Part shown: one piece after another, positions 36,619 through 47,389 of the stretch
Layout: every line of letters begins with the position of its first letter
Position numbering within the stretch: position 1 is the stretch's first letter
NCBI RefSeq assembly: GCF_000829695.1
Contig: NZ_BBNN01000016.1
Coordinates: forward strand, 62,001-126,000
Direction of reading: 5' to 3'
From: Streptomyces sp. NBRC 110035
GTDB taxonomy: Bacteria > Actinomycetota > Actinomycetes > Streptomycetales > Streptomycetaceae
Length of the DNA stretch: 64,000 nucleotides
Position numbers and translations under genes: made by a program
Notes under the pieces: model-generated
Database searches by the model: none
The model's input: only the letters and a program-made list of their open reading frames with translations
Told to the model about the DNA's origin: nothing

Positions 36619-37215
36619 TCACCCCGACGGCGTGGCGACGGCGATCAGCCGGTCCAGCAGGGCGATCAGCACGTCCCTGGACGACGTCCGGTCCCGCGCG
36701 TCGCACAGCAGTACCGGCACGCCCTCCGGGAGGGCCAGCGACTCCCGGATGTCCTCGACCGGGTAGGGGTGCTCCCCGTGGAAGCCGTTCACGGCGATGA
36801 CGAACGGGATGCCCCGGCGCTCGAAGAAGTCGATCGCCGCGAAGCTGGACTCGGGCCGGCGCACATCGACCAGGACCACCGCGCCCAGCGCGCCGAGGGA
36901 CAGGTCGTTCCACATGAACCAGAAGCGCTGCTGGCCCGGTGTGCCGAACAGGTACAGCACGAGGTCGTCGGAGACGGTGATCCGGCCGAAGTCCAGCGCC
37001 ACGGTGGTGGCACGTTTCTCCTCGATGCCGTCGAGGTCGTCGACGCCCAGGCCCGCCATGGTCAGCGGTTCCTCGGTGCGCAGCGGGGCGATCTCGCTGA
37101 CCGAGCCGACCATGGTGGTCTTGCCCACGCCGAAGCCCCCGGCGATCAGAATCTTGACCGTGTCGGGTGCCGGACGCTCGGTGGGCGCCGTAGCGGTGAT
37201 GTCAGAGCCGGCCAA
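36619..37215 (-). CDS. cvnD: Conservon small GTPase-like protein CvnD
   Basis: A 198-residue Ras-like ATP/GTP-binding protein of the DUF/MglA-related conservon family. The P-loop is IAGGFGVGKTT (about 24-34), switch region LFGTPGQQRFWF resembles the DxxG-type GTPase element, and FVIAVNGF stands in the NKxD position. It overlaps cvnC by 14 bases. Conservon GTPases are thought to relay membrane kinase signals with the roadblock protein, in G-protein-like complexes at the membrane. It is the last gene of cvnABCD. Confidence 0.92.
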   Translation of the reverse strand: MAGSDITATAPTERPAPDTVKILIAGGFGVGKTTMVGSVSEIAPLRTEEPLTMAGLGVDDLDGIEEKRATTVALDFGRITVSDDLVLYLFGTPGQQRFWFMWNDLSLGALGAVVLVDVRRPESSFAAIDFFERRGIPFVIAVNGFHGEHPYPVEDIRESLALPEGVPVLLCDARDRTSSRDVLIALLDRLIAVATPSG

Positions 37216-37561
37216 GGCCGTCCCTCACTTTCTGCAGCAGATCCAGGTCCGGGGAGGTGCGGGTGACGTGGTGCGGGGGGCGGACGGTGATCCGGCCCGC
37301 CTCCAGCAGGTCGCAGAGCATGATCACGACCACGCTCATCGGGAGGTCGAGGCGCGCCGCGAGTTCCGCCACCGCGAGGGACTCCGCGCACAGCCGCAGA
37401 ATGCGCGTGTGCTCGGGCTGCAGCCGGGTGGCCGCCTCGGGCTGGGGCTCGACCGTCGTCACCGTCGTGATGAGCGTGAAGTCGGCGCGGCTGGGCCGCG
37501 TCCGGCCACCGGTCAGCGTGAACGGTCGGACGAGCCGGCCCGGGAAATCGCCTCCGCCCAC
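37202..37561 (-). CDS. cvnC: Conservon DUF742 protein CvnC
   Basis: A 119-residue DUF742 protein starting at GTG 37561, one base after the cvnB stop. Typical features are RPFTLTGGRTRP (about 12-23), an LEHTRIL-like helix, and a winged-helix-like core SLAVAELAARLDLPMSVVVIMLCDLLEAGRI. It probably mediates interactions in the Cvn complex rather than binding DNA. Overlap with cvnD indicates coupled translation. Confidence 0.92.
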   Translation of the reverse strand: MGGGDFPGRLVRPFTLTGGRTRPSRADFTLITTVTTVEPQPEAATRLQPEHTRILRLCAESLAVAELAARLDLPMSVVVIMLCDLLEAGRITVRPPHHVTRTSPDLDLLQKVRDGLGRL

Positions 37562-37562
37562 C

Positions 37563-37991
37563 TCACACGCCGGAGTCGGAGGGACCTGCCGTGCCCCGGG
37601 GCGCCGCGCTGAGGTGCTCGCCGATCTTCTTCACCAGCATGTTCATCTGGTACGCGACCACACCCACGTCCGCGCCCGGGCCGGTGAGCACCACGAGGTG
37701 GGCGCCGGGCCCGGCCGAGGTCAGGATCAGATAGCTGTTGGCCATCTCGATGAGGGCCTGGCGCACCGGGCCGCCGCGGAAGTCCATGCTGACGCCCTTG
37801 CTGAGGCTCATCAGTCCGGACGCGGTGGCCGCCAGACGTTCCGCGTCGTCGCGCAGGAACCCGGTGGACTTGCTGACCACCAGCCCGTCCTCGGACAGGA
37901 CCACGGCCTGGTTCACGTCGGCGACCCGCTCCACGAGTCCGGTCAGCAGCTGATCGAGCTGGGTGTGAGTGGCGGGTATGGGGCGTGTCAT
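37563..37991 (-). CDS. cvnB: Conservon roadblock/LC7 protein CvnB
   Basis: A 142-residue roadblock/LC7-domain protein with the family phrases VNQAVVLSEDGLVVSKS (about 25-41) and YLILTSAGPGAHLVVLTGPGADVG. In conservons it acts as partner or GTPase-activating component for the CvnD GTPase. A GGA-containing site precedes ATG 37991. It sits between cvnA and cvnC. Confidence 0.92.
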   Translation of the reverse strand: MTRPIPATHTQLDQLLTGLVERVADVNQAVVLSEDGLVVSKSTGFLRDDAERLAATASGLMSLSKGVSMDFRGGPVRQALIEMANSYLILTSAGPGAHLVVLTGPGADVGVVAYQMNMLVKKIGEHLSAAPRGTAGPSDSGV

Positions 37992-38027
37992 GACGGTGTT
38001 CCTTCTTCGGCGTTCGGCAGTCGGCGT

Positions 38028-40574
38028 TCAGCGGTCGTCGGGCGGTGTCGAGAGGTCTCGGGAAGCGGCGGGCACCTCCGTGGGCACCCCTGGGGATGCT
38101 GTCATGGCGTCATCGGCGGCCGGCCGCACACAACCGTCGTCGGAACCGGCGTCGTCGTCGCGTGCCTCGAACGTGCCGCGCTGGAAGCCGGCGAGGGAGG
38201 AGGCGGCGTGTTCCGCCGTGAAGTCCGCCGCGTCGTCCTCGACGGCCTGTGCCGAGGCCTCCTCACGGAGTTCGGCGGCCAGGCTGGTCTGCGGCACCCG
38301 GCGGGGGAGCGGGGTGAGCCCGTTCGGCCGGGGTGCGGGAGCGGTGCCGGCCGGGCGGGCGGCGGTCCGTGCGGGGGCCGCGGAGCGGGACGGCAACGGC
38401 GGCCCGCTCCAGGGCGCCTGTGTGTTCGGGGTGCTCCCGGTCTCCGGGGCGTCCGGGCCGTCCGTGGCGGACGTCCTGCCGGTGGTGCCGGCCCCGGTCG
38501 TGGCGTGCTCCGTGTCCGCCGGGCCTGCCGGGCCCGTGGCCCGGCCGTCGAGGGCCGCCGGAGCGGCCGTGCCGTCCGCGGCGTCCGCCGGGCGGCGTCC
38601 GTTCACCGCGCCGCCGACGGCGAACGCGGCCTCCTGGGGGGCACGTGCGCCCTCCCGCACCACGATCGCGTGCGGGACCAGCACGATCGCCGTCGTCCCG
38701 CCGTACGGCGACGGGCGCAGGGTGACGGTGATGCCGTGCCGGTGGGCCAGCTGGGAGACCACGAACATGCCGAGCCGGAGGTCGTCGGCGAGCGCCACCA
38801 CGTCGAACTGCGGAGGACTGGCCAACTGGGTGTTGATCGAGGCGTAGTCCTCCTCGGACATGCCGAGGCCCCGGTCCTCGATCTCGACGGCGAGGCCCTT
38901 GGCCACCAGAGCGGCGCGCACCCCGACGGGGCTCGGCGACGGCGAGTAGACCGTGGCGTTGTCGATCAGCTCGGCCAGCAGGTGGATGACGTCGGCCACC
39001 GCGGGCGGAGCCAGCGCGACCTCCTCGTCGGTGTGCACGTCCACCCTCTGGTACTCGGCGACTTCACCGACGGCGCTGCGCAGGATGTCGATCAGCGCGA
39101 CCGGCTCGCTCCACGAACGGCCGGGCCGCTCGCCGCTGATGATGACGAGGTTCTCCTCGTAGCGGCGCAGCTGGCTGGCCGTGGAGTCCAGTTCGTACAG
39201 GCCCTTGAGGACCTCGGGGTCGGTGTGCGTGCGTTCCAGCAGGTCGAGCTTGCTGAGCTGGAGGTTGACCAGGTTCTGGCTCTGCCGGGCGATGCCCAGG
39301 ATGACCTTCTGGAAACCGAGCCGGGTGTCGGCGAGTTCGACCGCCGTGTGCACCGCGGTGCGCTGCGCCGTGTTGAACGCCTGGGCGACCTGGCCGAGTT
39401 CGTCGTGGCCGTAGTCCAGGGGCGGGGTCGCCGACTCGGCGTCGACCTTCTCGCCCCGCTCCAGCCGGGCCACGACCTCGGGCAGCCGCTTCTCGGCCAG
39501 GCTGAGGGTGGCCTCCCGCAGGCCGCGCAGCCTGCGGGACAGCGAGCGGGTGATCCGCCACGACATGCCGACGCACAGCAGCAGGGCGACCAGACCGCCG
39601 GCGCTGAGGGAGGCCGCGGTCAGCAGCAGACCGCGGGCCTCGTCGGCACTGCGGCCGAGCAGTGCGTCGGTCTGCTCCTCGATCAGGGCGGCGTACTGCG
39701 GGGTGACCTTGTCCAGCGCGGCGTCCCACTGCTTCCGGGCGTCCGGCAGGCTGATCCTCCCGCCCTCGGCGGTGGGACGGGAGTCGCGTACCGCGTCCTC
39801 GACCTTCTGCAGGGTCCGCCACTCGGGGCTCTGCAGGATCTTCTCGGCCTGCGTCTTGGTGCTGCCGCGCAGGGACGGCACGATCTGGTCCTCCACCAGC
39901 CAGCGCTGGGTGGTGACCAGCTCGGCGAAGCCCGCCCAGGACTCGTCGTCGAGCTCCCCGGACGGCCAGGCCAGGGTGAGATGCGCGTCCTCCCGGGAGA
40001 GCATCTCCGCGGCCTGCTCGAGCGAGACCAGCGGCCCGGCCTGCGAGGTCAGGTCGCCGTCGTCGACCTGCGACAGCTCCTGGAAGGCGTGGATCTGGTC
40101 CTGGATGATCGAGGAGTACTGGTCGAGTGCCTGCTCGGCGGTGATGTCGCTCGGCGCGTCCACCTGGTTCCGGTAGTACTCCAGGCTGCCCACCGAACCG
40201 AGCACCGAGTACAGCGGGTCCGACACGCGGTCCGGTGCCTCGGCGATCGCGTCGGCCTGTCCGACCAGCCGGGCCACCGTCCTGTCGGTCTTCTCGCGCT
40301 GTGCGTCGAGGGCGGCCCGGGAGTTTTTCGGCGAGGCCAGCCAGGCGGCGGTCAGCCGCCGCTCCTGCTGCAGGGCGAGGGTCGCGTCGGTGCCCATCGC
40401 GCCGGTCGACCGGCTCAGTTCCGTCTGGGAACGGAGCCGCAGCCCCTCCGAGAACATCTGGATCGTGGTCACACCCCACATGGCGGTGAGGGTGACGGTG
40501 GGCACCAGTGCCAGGAGGACCAGCGAGAGACGTATGGAGCCGAGACGGCGCCGGGCACCTGTCCGTGGAGACAT
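38028..40574 (-). CDS. cvnA: Conservon membrane sensor kinase-like protein CvnA
   Basis: An 848-residue nitrate/sulfonate-sensor-type histidine-kinase-like protein. TM1 lies near 15-38, a large extracellular helical sensor domain at about 40-310, TM2 near 318-337, then HAMP and coiled coil. The ATPase domain (about 470-610) has N-box LAELIDNATVYSPS, G1 EIEDRGLGMS and GMFVVSQLAHRHG. A clear phospho-acceptor His box is not evident, as usual for CvnA. The final 230 residues are Ala/Thr/Pro-rich and disordered. The sensor signal is unknown; the immediately upstream gene encodes an orphan sugar-binding lipoprotein. Confidence 0.92.
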   Translation of the reverse strand: MSPRTGARRRLGSIRLSLVLLALVPTVTLTAMWGVTTIQMFSEGLRLRSQTELSRSTGAMGTDATLALQQERRLTAAWLASPKNSRAALDAQREKTDRTVARLVGQADAIAEAPDRVSDPLYSVLGSVGSLEYYRNQVDAPSDITAEQALDQYSSIIQDQIHAFQELSQVDDGDLTSQAGPLVSLEQAAEMLSREDAHLTLAWPSGELDDESWAGFAELVTTQRWLVEDQIVPSLRGSTKTQAEKILQSPEWRTLQKVEDAVRDSRPTAEGGRISLPDARKQWDAALDKVTPQYAALIEEQTDALLGRSADEARGLLLTAASLSAGGLVALLLCVGMSWRITRSLSRRLRGLREATLSLAEKRLPEVVARLERGEKVDAESATPPLDYGHDELGQVAQAFNTAQRTAVHTAVELADTRLGFQKVILGIARQSQNLVNLQLSKLDLLERTHTDPEVLKGLYELDSTASQLRRYEENLVIISGERPGRSWSEPVALIDILRSAVGEVAEYQRVDVHTDEEVALAPPAVADVIHLLAELIDNATVYSPSPSPVGVRAALVAKGLAVEIEDRGLGMSEEDYASINTQLASPPQFDVVALADDLRLGMFVVSQLAHRHGITVTLRPSPYGGTTAIVLVPHAIVVREGARAPQEAAFAVGGAVNGRRPADAADGTAAPAALDGRATGPAGPADTEHATTGAGTTGRTSATDGPDAPETGSTPNTQAPWSGPPLPSRSAAPARTAARPAGTAPAPRPNGLTPLPRRVPQTSLAAELREEASAQAVEDDAADFTAEHAASSLAGFQRGTFEARDDDAGSDDGCVRPAADDAMTASPGVPTEVPAASRDLSTPPDDR

Positions 40575-40761
40575 CGTCGTCCTAGAGCGGTCGGATCATC
40601 GGAAAAGCGGGCGGAAGGAGGCGGGGGGAACGGGCTGTGGACGCGTCAGCAGGGTGTGAGTCCGGTACGGCACAGGTGATGTGCAGGATGTTATCCGCAC
40701 ACGTGACCGTACAGCCCGTTCGTAACCGAATCCTTGGGTACGTCCTCACGGGATGTCCCGG

Positions 40762-41775
40762 TCACCGGGTGCCGTTGGCGGCGAACTCGGCGACCGAGGC
40801 GGCGTTGGTCTTCGTGACGAAGGCGGGCCCGGTGAGAACCGGCGACACCCCGCCGCCGCTGGTGTTGCCGTTGGTCCGGTACAACCACAGCGCGTCCACG
40901 GAGAGATAGCCCTGGAGGTAGGGCTGCTGGTCCACGGCGAACTGGATGTCACCGCTGCGGACGGCCCCCACCAGCTCCTCGTTGAGGTCGAAGGTGGCGA
41001 CGTGCGCCCCGGTGTCGGCCTCCTCGGCGGCGTCGGCCATGGCGAGGGCGTACTGGGCGCCGTTGGCGACGACCTCGTCGATGGTCGGGTCCTGCCGCAG
41101 CGTGGCGGTGACGATGCCGGAGACGGCGCGCTGGTCGGAGCCGTCCACGTAGAGGTTCTCGATCTTTCCGTCGAACGTCTTCCGCACGCCGGCGCACCGC
41201 GCCTCCAGTGCGACGTTGCCCCGCTCGTGGACCACGCAGAGGGCGTTCTCGGCCTTCAGCTCGTTGAGCTTGTTGCCGACGGCCTGCCCCGCGACGCCCT
41301 CGTCCTGACCGAAGTACTCCAGCAGCCCCGCCGACTTCCAGGCGTCGATGCCGGAGTTGAGCCCGACCACGGGGATCCCCGCCTTGCGCGCCTCGTCCAC
41401 CGGCCCCTTCATCGCCTGCGGCTTGGCCAGCGTCAGGGCGATGCCGTCCACCTTGTCGCGGACGGCGTTGCGCACGAGTTCGGCCTGGCCGTCCGGGTCC
41501 GGGTCGCTCACGTACGTGAGGCTGATGCCGTCCTTCGCGGCGGCGGCCTCGGCGCCCTTCTTCACCCGGTCCCAGAAGGCGTCCCCCTCACCGCTGTGGG
41601 TGACCATCACGACGCTCGTCCCGTCGCCGGCCGCGCCCGGGTCCTCCGCGTCCGAGGAGTCGTCGGCCGTGCCGAAGGCGGAACAGCCGGTCACCACCAG
41701 GACGACGGCCGCCGTCAGGGCCGAGAGAGGGACGGGCCGCCTCGGGAAACGGTGGACCTGGGGACGAGTGTTCAT
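40762..41775 (-). CDS. Orphan sugar-binding lipoprotein (periplasmic binding protein, RbsB-like)
   Basis: A 337-residue type I periplasmic-binding-fold lipoprotein. The signal peptide ends in VVTGCSA (lipid Cys about 31). The mature domain shows the ribose-binding-like pattern VVMVTHSGEGDAFWDRVKKGAEAAA (about 55-79), VDGIALTLAKPQAM, GIPVVGLNSGIDAW and a DQQPYLQGYLSVDALWL end. Type I sugar-binding proteins normally come with a permease and ATPase, but none is next to it. The next gene on the same strand is cvnA, 187 bases downstream. Confidence 0.88.
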   Translation of the reverse strand: MNTRPQVHRFPRRPVPLSALTAAVVLVVTGCSAFGTADDSSDAEDPGAAGDGTSVVMVTHSGEGDAFWDRVKKGAEAAAAKDGISLTYVSDPDPDGQAELVRNAVRDKVDGIALTLAKPQAMKGPVDEARKAGIPVVGLNSGIDAWKSAGLLEYFGQDEGVAGQAVGNKLNELKAENALCVVHERGNVALEARCAGVRKTFDGKIENLYVDGSDQRAVSGIVTATLRQDPTIDEVVANGAQYALAMADAAEEADTGAHVATFDLNEELVGAVRSGDIQFAVDQQPYLQGYLSVDALWLYRTNGNTSGGGVSPVLTGPAFVTKTNAASVAEFAANGTR

Positions 41776-42484
41776 GAGGGAGCGGACCTCGCTGTACGCC
41801 GAGCTGGGGAGGAAGGAGGAAGCAGGGGACGAGAACAGGGGCGGAACCGTGATGTGTACGCCGACCGGGTGATGACTCCCGCTGGGACCGGAGCCAATCG
41901 CGTCCTCCTGCCGGTAGTCAAGTGATCAGCCACGGGAAGTGAGACGCCGCTGCCGCATTGTGATGAACGGTGGGTTCCGTGGCGGCGGGGGCGGACGGCA
42001 CCCCCGCGCACCGAACCGCGCGGACGGTACGGAAACGGCTCCACGACGCACGGACGAACCGGCGCCGGCCAACGTCCTTCGTGGTCTCGGCCGTTCACCG
42101 GCGCGCGCGGGCGGAATACGGGCCCGTGCCCCGGGATTCCGTGACCGGGGCGCGGGCGGCCGGGGCCCGGCGCCCCGGGATTCCGGGCGGTTCCGTACCT
42201 GCCGCTCGCCACTCGCCGCCCGCCCGGCCGGACGCCCCCGGCGCCCTCTCCGGTGGGGACGCGTTCCCCTCGTGGCCGCCCACCGTTCCCTTTCCTCTGC
42301 GCGACTGCCACACTCGGATACCGGACGCGCTGTTTTCTTTCGGCGCCCGCACCCGAATTGCCGGATGTGTACCGCGTCCTGGAGGGATCCGGGGTGGCGA
42401 GTGCGGCCTCAGGGTGAGTTATCGTGTACGCGGGGTTAAAACAAACGGCATGACCCGTTCCTTTCCGGCTCAGGAGTTCAGTCG
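41776..42484. promoter_or_regulatory. 709-base divergent intergenic region between the binding protein and cprB
   Basis: No convincing gene; candidate frames are broken and lack a coding third-position pattern. It contains an exact 14-base direct repeat GCCCCGGGATTCCG at 42128-42141 and 42172-42185. A relatively AT-richer stretch upstream of cprB (about 42300-42480) contains the putative CprB operator at 42441-42462. Confidence 0.6.
42441..42462. promoter_or_regulatory. Putative CprB/autoregulatory-element-type operator
   Basis: A 22-base element with left half ACAAACGG and right half CCCGTTCCT, 22 bases before the cprB ATG. By my alignment it agrees at 16 of 22 positions with the CprB consensus operator as I remember it (left half ACATACGG, right half CCCGTTTAT). 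It would allow autorepression. Confidence 0.6.
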
Positions 42485-43132
42485 ATGGCGAGGCAGGTAC
42501 GCGCCGAGCAGACCCGCGCGACGATCATCACGGCCGCCGCCGATCTGTTCGACCGACAGGGCTATGAATCGACCAGTCTCAGCGACATCGTCGAGCACGC
42601 CCACGTCACCAAGGGAGCCCTGTACTTCCACTTCGCGGCGAAGGAGGACCTGGCGCACGCGATCCTGGAGCTCCAGTCCGCCACCTGCCGCAGGCTGGCC
42701 AGGGACACCGAGATCCGGGGCCACACCTCCCTGGAGGCGCTGATGCGCCTCACCTTCGGCATAGCCCGCCAGTCGGCCGAGGATCCCGTCCTGCGGGCCG
42801 GACTCCGCCTCGCCACCGGGGGCGCCCGGCCCCGTCCGCCGCTCTCCCACCCGTTCACCGAGTGGATGGACATCGTCACCGCCCGACTCGTCGGCGCGGT
42901 CAAGGAGTCCGACGTCCACCCCGAGGTCGACATCGACGTCGTGGCCCACTCCCTCGTCTGCTTCTTCATCGGCACCCGCGTCGTGGGCCGCACCCGGGAA
43001 CCCGTCGCCCGGCAGCCCCGCCGCACCGCGGAGATGTGGCAGCTGCTCATCCGGGGCCTGGTCCCGGTCACCCGCAGGGCCCGCTATCTCAGCCTGGCCG
43101 CACGGCTGGAGCGGGAGATCGCCCCCGTCTGA
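42485..43132 (+). CDS. cprB: CprB-type gamma-butyrolactone-receptor-like TetR regulator
   Basis: A 215-residue TetR-family repressor of the ArpA/ScbR group. The N-terminal HTH domain MARQVRAEQTRATIITAAADLF and VTKGALYFHFAAKEDLAHAIL are near-identical in pattern to S. coelicolor CprB (SCO6071, recalled from memory). The C-terminal domain keeps RRARYLSLAARLE at its end. CprB homologues control sporulation and antibiotic production and do not clearly respond to the host gamma-butyrolactone. CAGGAG precedes the ATG. A matching operator lies in its own promoter. As in S. coelicolor it lies two genes upstream of geosmin synthase. Confidence 0.9.
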   Translation: MARQVRAEQTRATIITAAADLFDRQGYESTSLSDIVEHAHVTKGALYFHFAAKEDLAHAILELQSATCRRLARDTEIRGHTSLEALMRLTFGIARQSAEDPVLRAGLRLATGGARPRPPLSHPFTEWMDIVTARLVGAVKESDVHPEVDIDVVAHSLVCFFIGTRVVGRTREPVARQPRRTAEMWQLLIRGLVPVTRRARYLSLAARLEREIAPV

Positions 43133-43233
43133 CACGAGGCCGTGGGACCCGCGCAGGCCGGCCCCGGCGGCCCGTCCCGCACCGCTGTGGCGGCCGGCCC
43201 CGCCGCCCGGCGCCGCACGTTACGGTGAGCCGC

Positions 43234-44412
43234 ATGCCCGACACCCCCACCGCTCCCGTGATCCTCGGCAACCGGCCCGGCTCGTTCCCGCACGGCGTGC
43301 TCGCCGAGCGGCACCCCGCGATCATCCGGCAGGTGCGCGAGGCCTTCCCGTACGAACCCTGGCAGCAGCACGCACTCGACGCCCTGCTGGCCAACTGCAC
43401 CGGGGGCACCGTCGAGCCCCTCCCCGCCGACGCCCACGACCGGGAGCGCTGGGCGGCCTGGGGGATGGACGCGTACGCCGGGCAGACCTGGTACGACGTA
43501 CCCTGGCTGTGGTCCGAGAGCTGGTTCTACCGCCAACTACTGCAAGCGGTGGGCTACTTCGACCCTGGCCCCTGGCAGGGCATCGACCCCTTCCGCCCCT
43601 CCAAACGCGCCGAACTCGACTCGCCCGCGACGGACGAGGAACTCGCCGCGCTCGAGGACCTGGCCGGCCGGTCCGCGGACGAACAGGGGCAGGCCCTGCT
43701 GCACGGCTCGCTGTGGGGAAACCGCGCCGACCTCGGCTTCCGGCTCTCCGCCGAGGGAGCCGACCTCGCGGCGGCCGTCCCCGCGCTGGTCGCCGACGAC
43801 GCCGAGAGGCTGTGGTCGCTGCTGGACGCCTCCCGCCCGGGCACCCTCGTCCTGGTCGCGGACAACGCCGGACGCGAACTCGTCCCCGATCTCCTGCTCG
43901 TCGCGCACCTGCTGGCCCACGGAACCATCGGCCGGGCGGTGCTGCACGTCAAGCCGTACCCGTACTACGTCTCCGACGCCACGACCGCCGACGTCGTGGA
44001 CGCGTTGCGCCGGCTGGTCGACGCCCGGGGGACGGCGGCCGGTCACGGCCGCCTGCTGTGGGGAGCCCTCTCCGACGGCCGACTCACCCTGCGCGCCCAC
44101 CCGTTCTCCTGCTCCCCGCTGCCGTACGAGGAGATGCCCGACGACCTCCGCGCCGACTTCGCCCCGGCCGCGCTCACCCTCGTCAAGGGCGACCTCAACT
44201 ACCGCCGCCTGGTGGGCGACCGGGCCTGGCCGCCCACCACACCCTTCACCGACGTCACCGGCCACTTCCCCGGACCGGTCGCCGCCCTGCGCACCCTGAA
44301 GTCCGATGTCGTCACCGGACTGGCTCCCGCGACGGAGGAGGCACTGGTCGCGGCCGAGGGGCAGCGCTGGCGCACCGGCGGCACCCACGCGCTGATCCAG
44401 GTACGGGCGTAG
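43234..44412 (+). CDS. DUF89/ARMT1-family damage-control phosphatase-like protein
   Basis: A 392-residue protein starting at ATG 43234. It resembles the DUF89 (ARMT1-type) metal-dependent phosphatases. The Asp-Asn motif is in LVLVADNAGRELVPDLLL (about 208-225), and the metal/phosphate residues are continued in VLHVKPYPYYVSDAT and LVKGDLNYRRLVGD. Family members hydrolyse damaged sugar phosphates or act on protein carboxylates; the substrate here is unknown. It lies between cprB and geoA on the same strand and is followed by a perfect 38-base palindromic terminator, so it is probably not read through into geoA. Confidence 0.87.
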   Translation: MPDTPTAPVILGNRPGSFPHGVLAERHPAIIRQVREAFPYEPWQQHALDALLANCTGGTVEPLPADAHDRERWAAWGMDAYAGQTWYDVPWLWSESWFYRQLLQAVGYFDPGPWQGIDPFRPSKRAELDSPATDEELAALEDLAGRSADEQGQALLHGSLWGNRADLGFRLSAEGADLAAAVPALVADDAERLWSLLDASRPGTLVLVADNAGRELVPDLLLVAHLLAHGTIGRAVLHVKPYPYYVSDATTADVVDALRRLVDARGTAAGHGRLLWGALSDGRLTLRAHPFSCSPLPYEEMPDDLRADFAPAALTLVKGDLNYRRLVGDRAWPPTTPFTDVTGHFPGPVAALRTLKSDVVTGLAPATEEALVAAEGQRWRTGGTHALIQVRA

Positions 44413-44425
44413 CGGTCCGCACCCC

Positions 44426-44463
44426 GTGCCGGGTGCCGGAGGCGCGCCTCCGGCACCCGGCAC
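44426..44463. terminator. Perfect 38-base palindromic hairpin terminator
   Basis: GTGCCGGGTGCCGGAGGCG (44426-44444) is followed directly by its exact complement (44445-44463). It lies 14 bases after the DUF89 stop and upstream of geoA. Confidence 0.75.
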
Positions 44464-44555
44464 CGGAATTTCGGCATGTCGGCATTTCGGCGAGGGTTCA
44501 CGCGATGGTGTGATCATGTCCGGGCCGGTGGATGCCGCCACGGAGCCACGGGTAG

Positions 44556-46727
<2,172 letters not shown>

Positions 46728-47239
46728 GGGGGAGGCGGTCTCACTCCTTCGTGGCTCGTCGGCCTCCGCGGATCCGGGTAGCACTCCAACCGGAGGCGAT
46801 CCATGGAACAGACCGCGTTGCGACCCGAACCGATGCCCGGCCGAGAGACGGCCGGTGCCGGAGGCACGGGCGAGGGCGAGGCCGCGGACCGGAACGGGAG
46901 CCGACCTGGCCCGCGCGGTCGCCCGGGCGGGGCCGGGCGCCGGGGCGGCGCTCACGGTGCGCCACCGCGGCGGCGGCTTCCAGCAGCCCACGGCCGTCCC
47001 CGGCCTCGCCCCCGGGCATCGGGAAGCGGTGACGAGGTCCGGGCCGCCGCGACCCGGAACGCCGCGCCCGTGCGGGCACATCAGTGCGACGCGGGTGGCC
47101 GGTGCGCGCGGGGCCGCTCCCCGGCGGACCCGGCGGGGCGACATGCCGGACCGACGCGGCGAACCGGCTCGCGCCGCCCCCGCCCGCCGGGCAGGATGCT
47201 GCTCGTAGCCCCGCGTCCGCACCTGCCCCGGAGGCCCCG
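46728..47239. other. 512-base interval after geosmin synthase without a confirmed gene
   Basis: Several frames are open but none has a convincing start, length or third-position pattern. A stretch around 46900-47040 reads in one plus frame as ADLARAVARAGPGAG, then ALTVRHRGGGFQQPTAVPG, which could be a remnant of a lost gene. No hairpin terminator was recognised right after geoA. Confidence 0.4.
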
Positions 47240-47341
47240 ATGACCGGCAGTACGCCCTCGTCCCGCACCGTCGCCGACGACGTGTTCCGTACCCGTACGG
47301 AGCGTGCCGCGGGGCAGGCCGTCATAGTCGTAGTGGACTGA
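47240..47341 (+). CDS. Possible 33-residue peptide
   Basis: ATG 47240 is preceded by GGAGG at a good distance of six to seven bases. The peptide opens MTGSTPSSRTVADDVF and ends RAAGQAVIVVVD, with TGA at 47339. It has no Cys, so it does not look like a lanthipeptide precursor. It lies 48 bases before the pseudokinase gene. The good ribosome-binding site and Streptomyces-like codon use argue for it; its size argues for caution. Family not recognised; it could be a leader peptide or degraded gene start. Confidence 0.4.
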   Translation: MTGSTPSSRTVADDVFRTRTERAAGQAVIVVVD

Positions 47342-47389
47342 ACGGCCCCGACGTCCTCTCCCCGCCCACCGAACGACAGCGGCGCGACC

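Noticed and set aside
46803..47243. Plus-strand frame after geoA as a 146-residue gene
   Set aside because: Composition is Arg/Gly/Pro-rich shadow-like, with no family resemblance; a different frame in the same place looks more protein-like but has no start.
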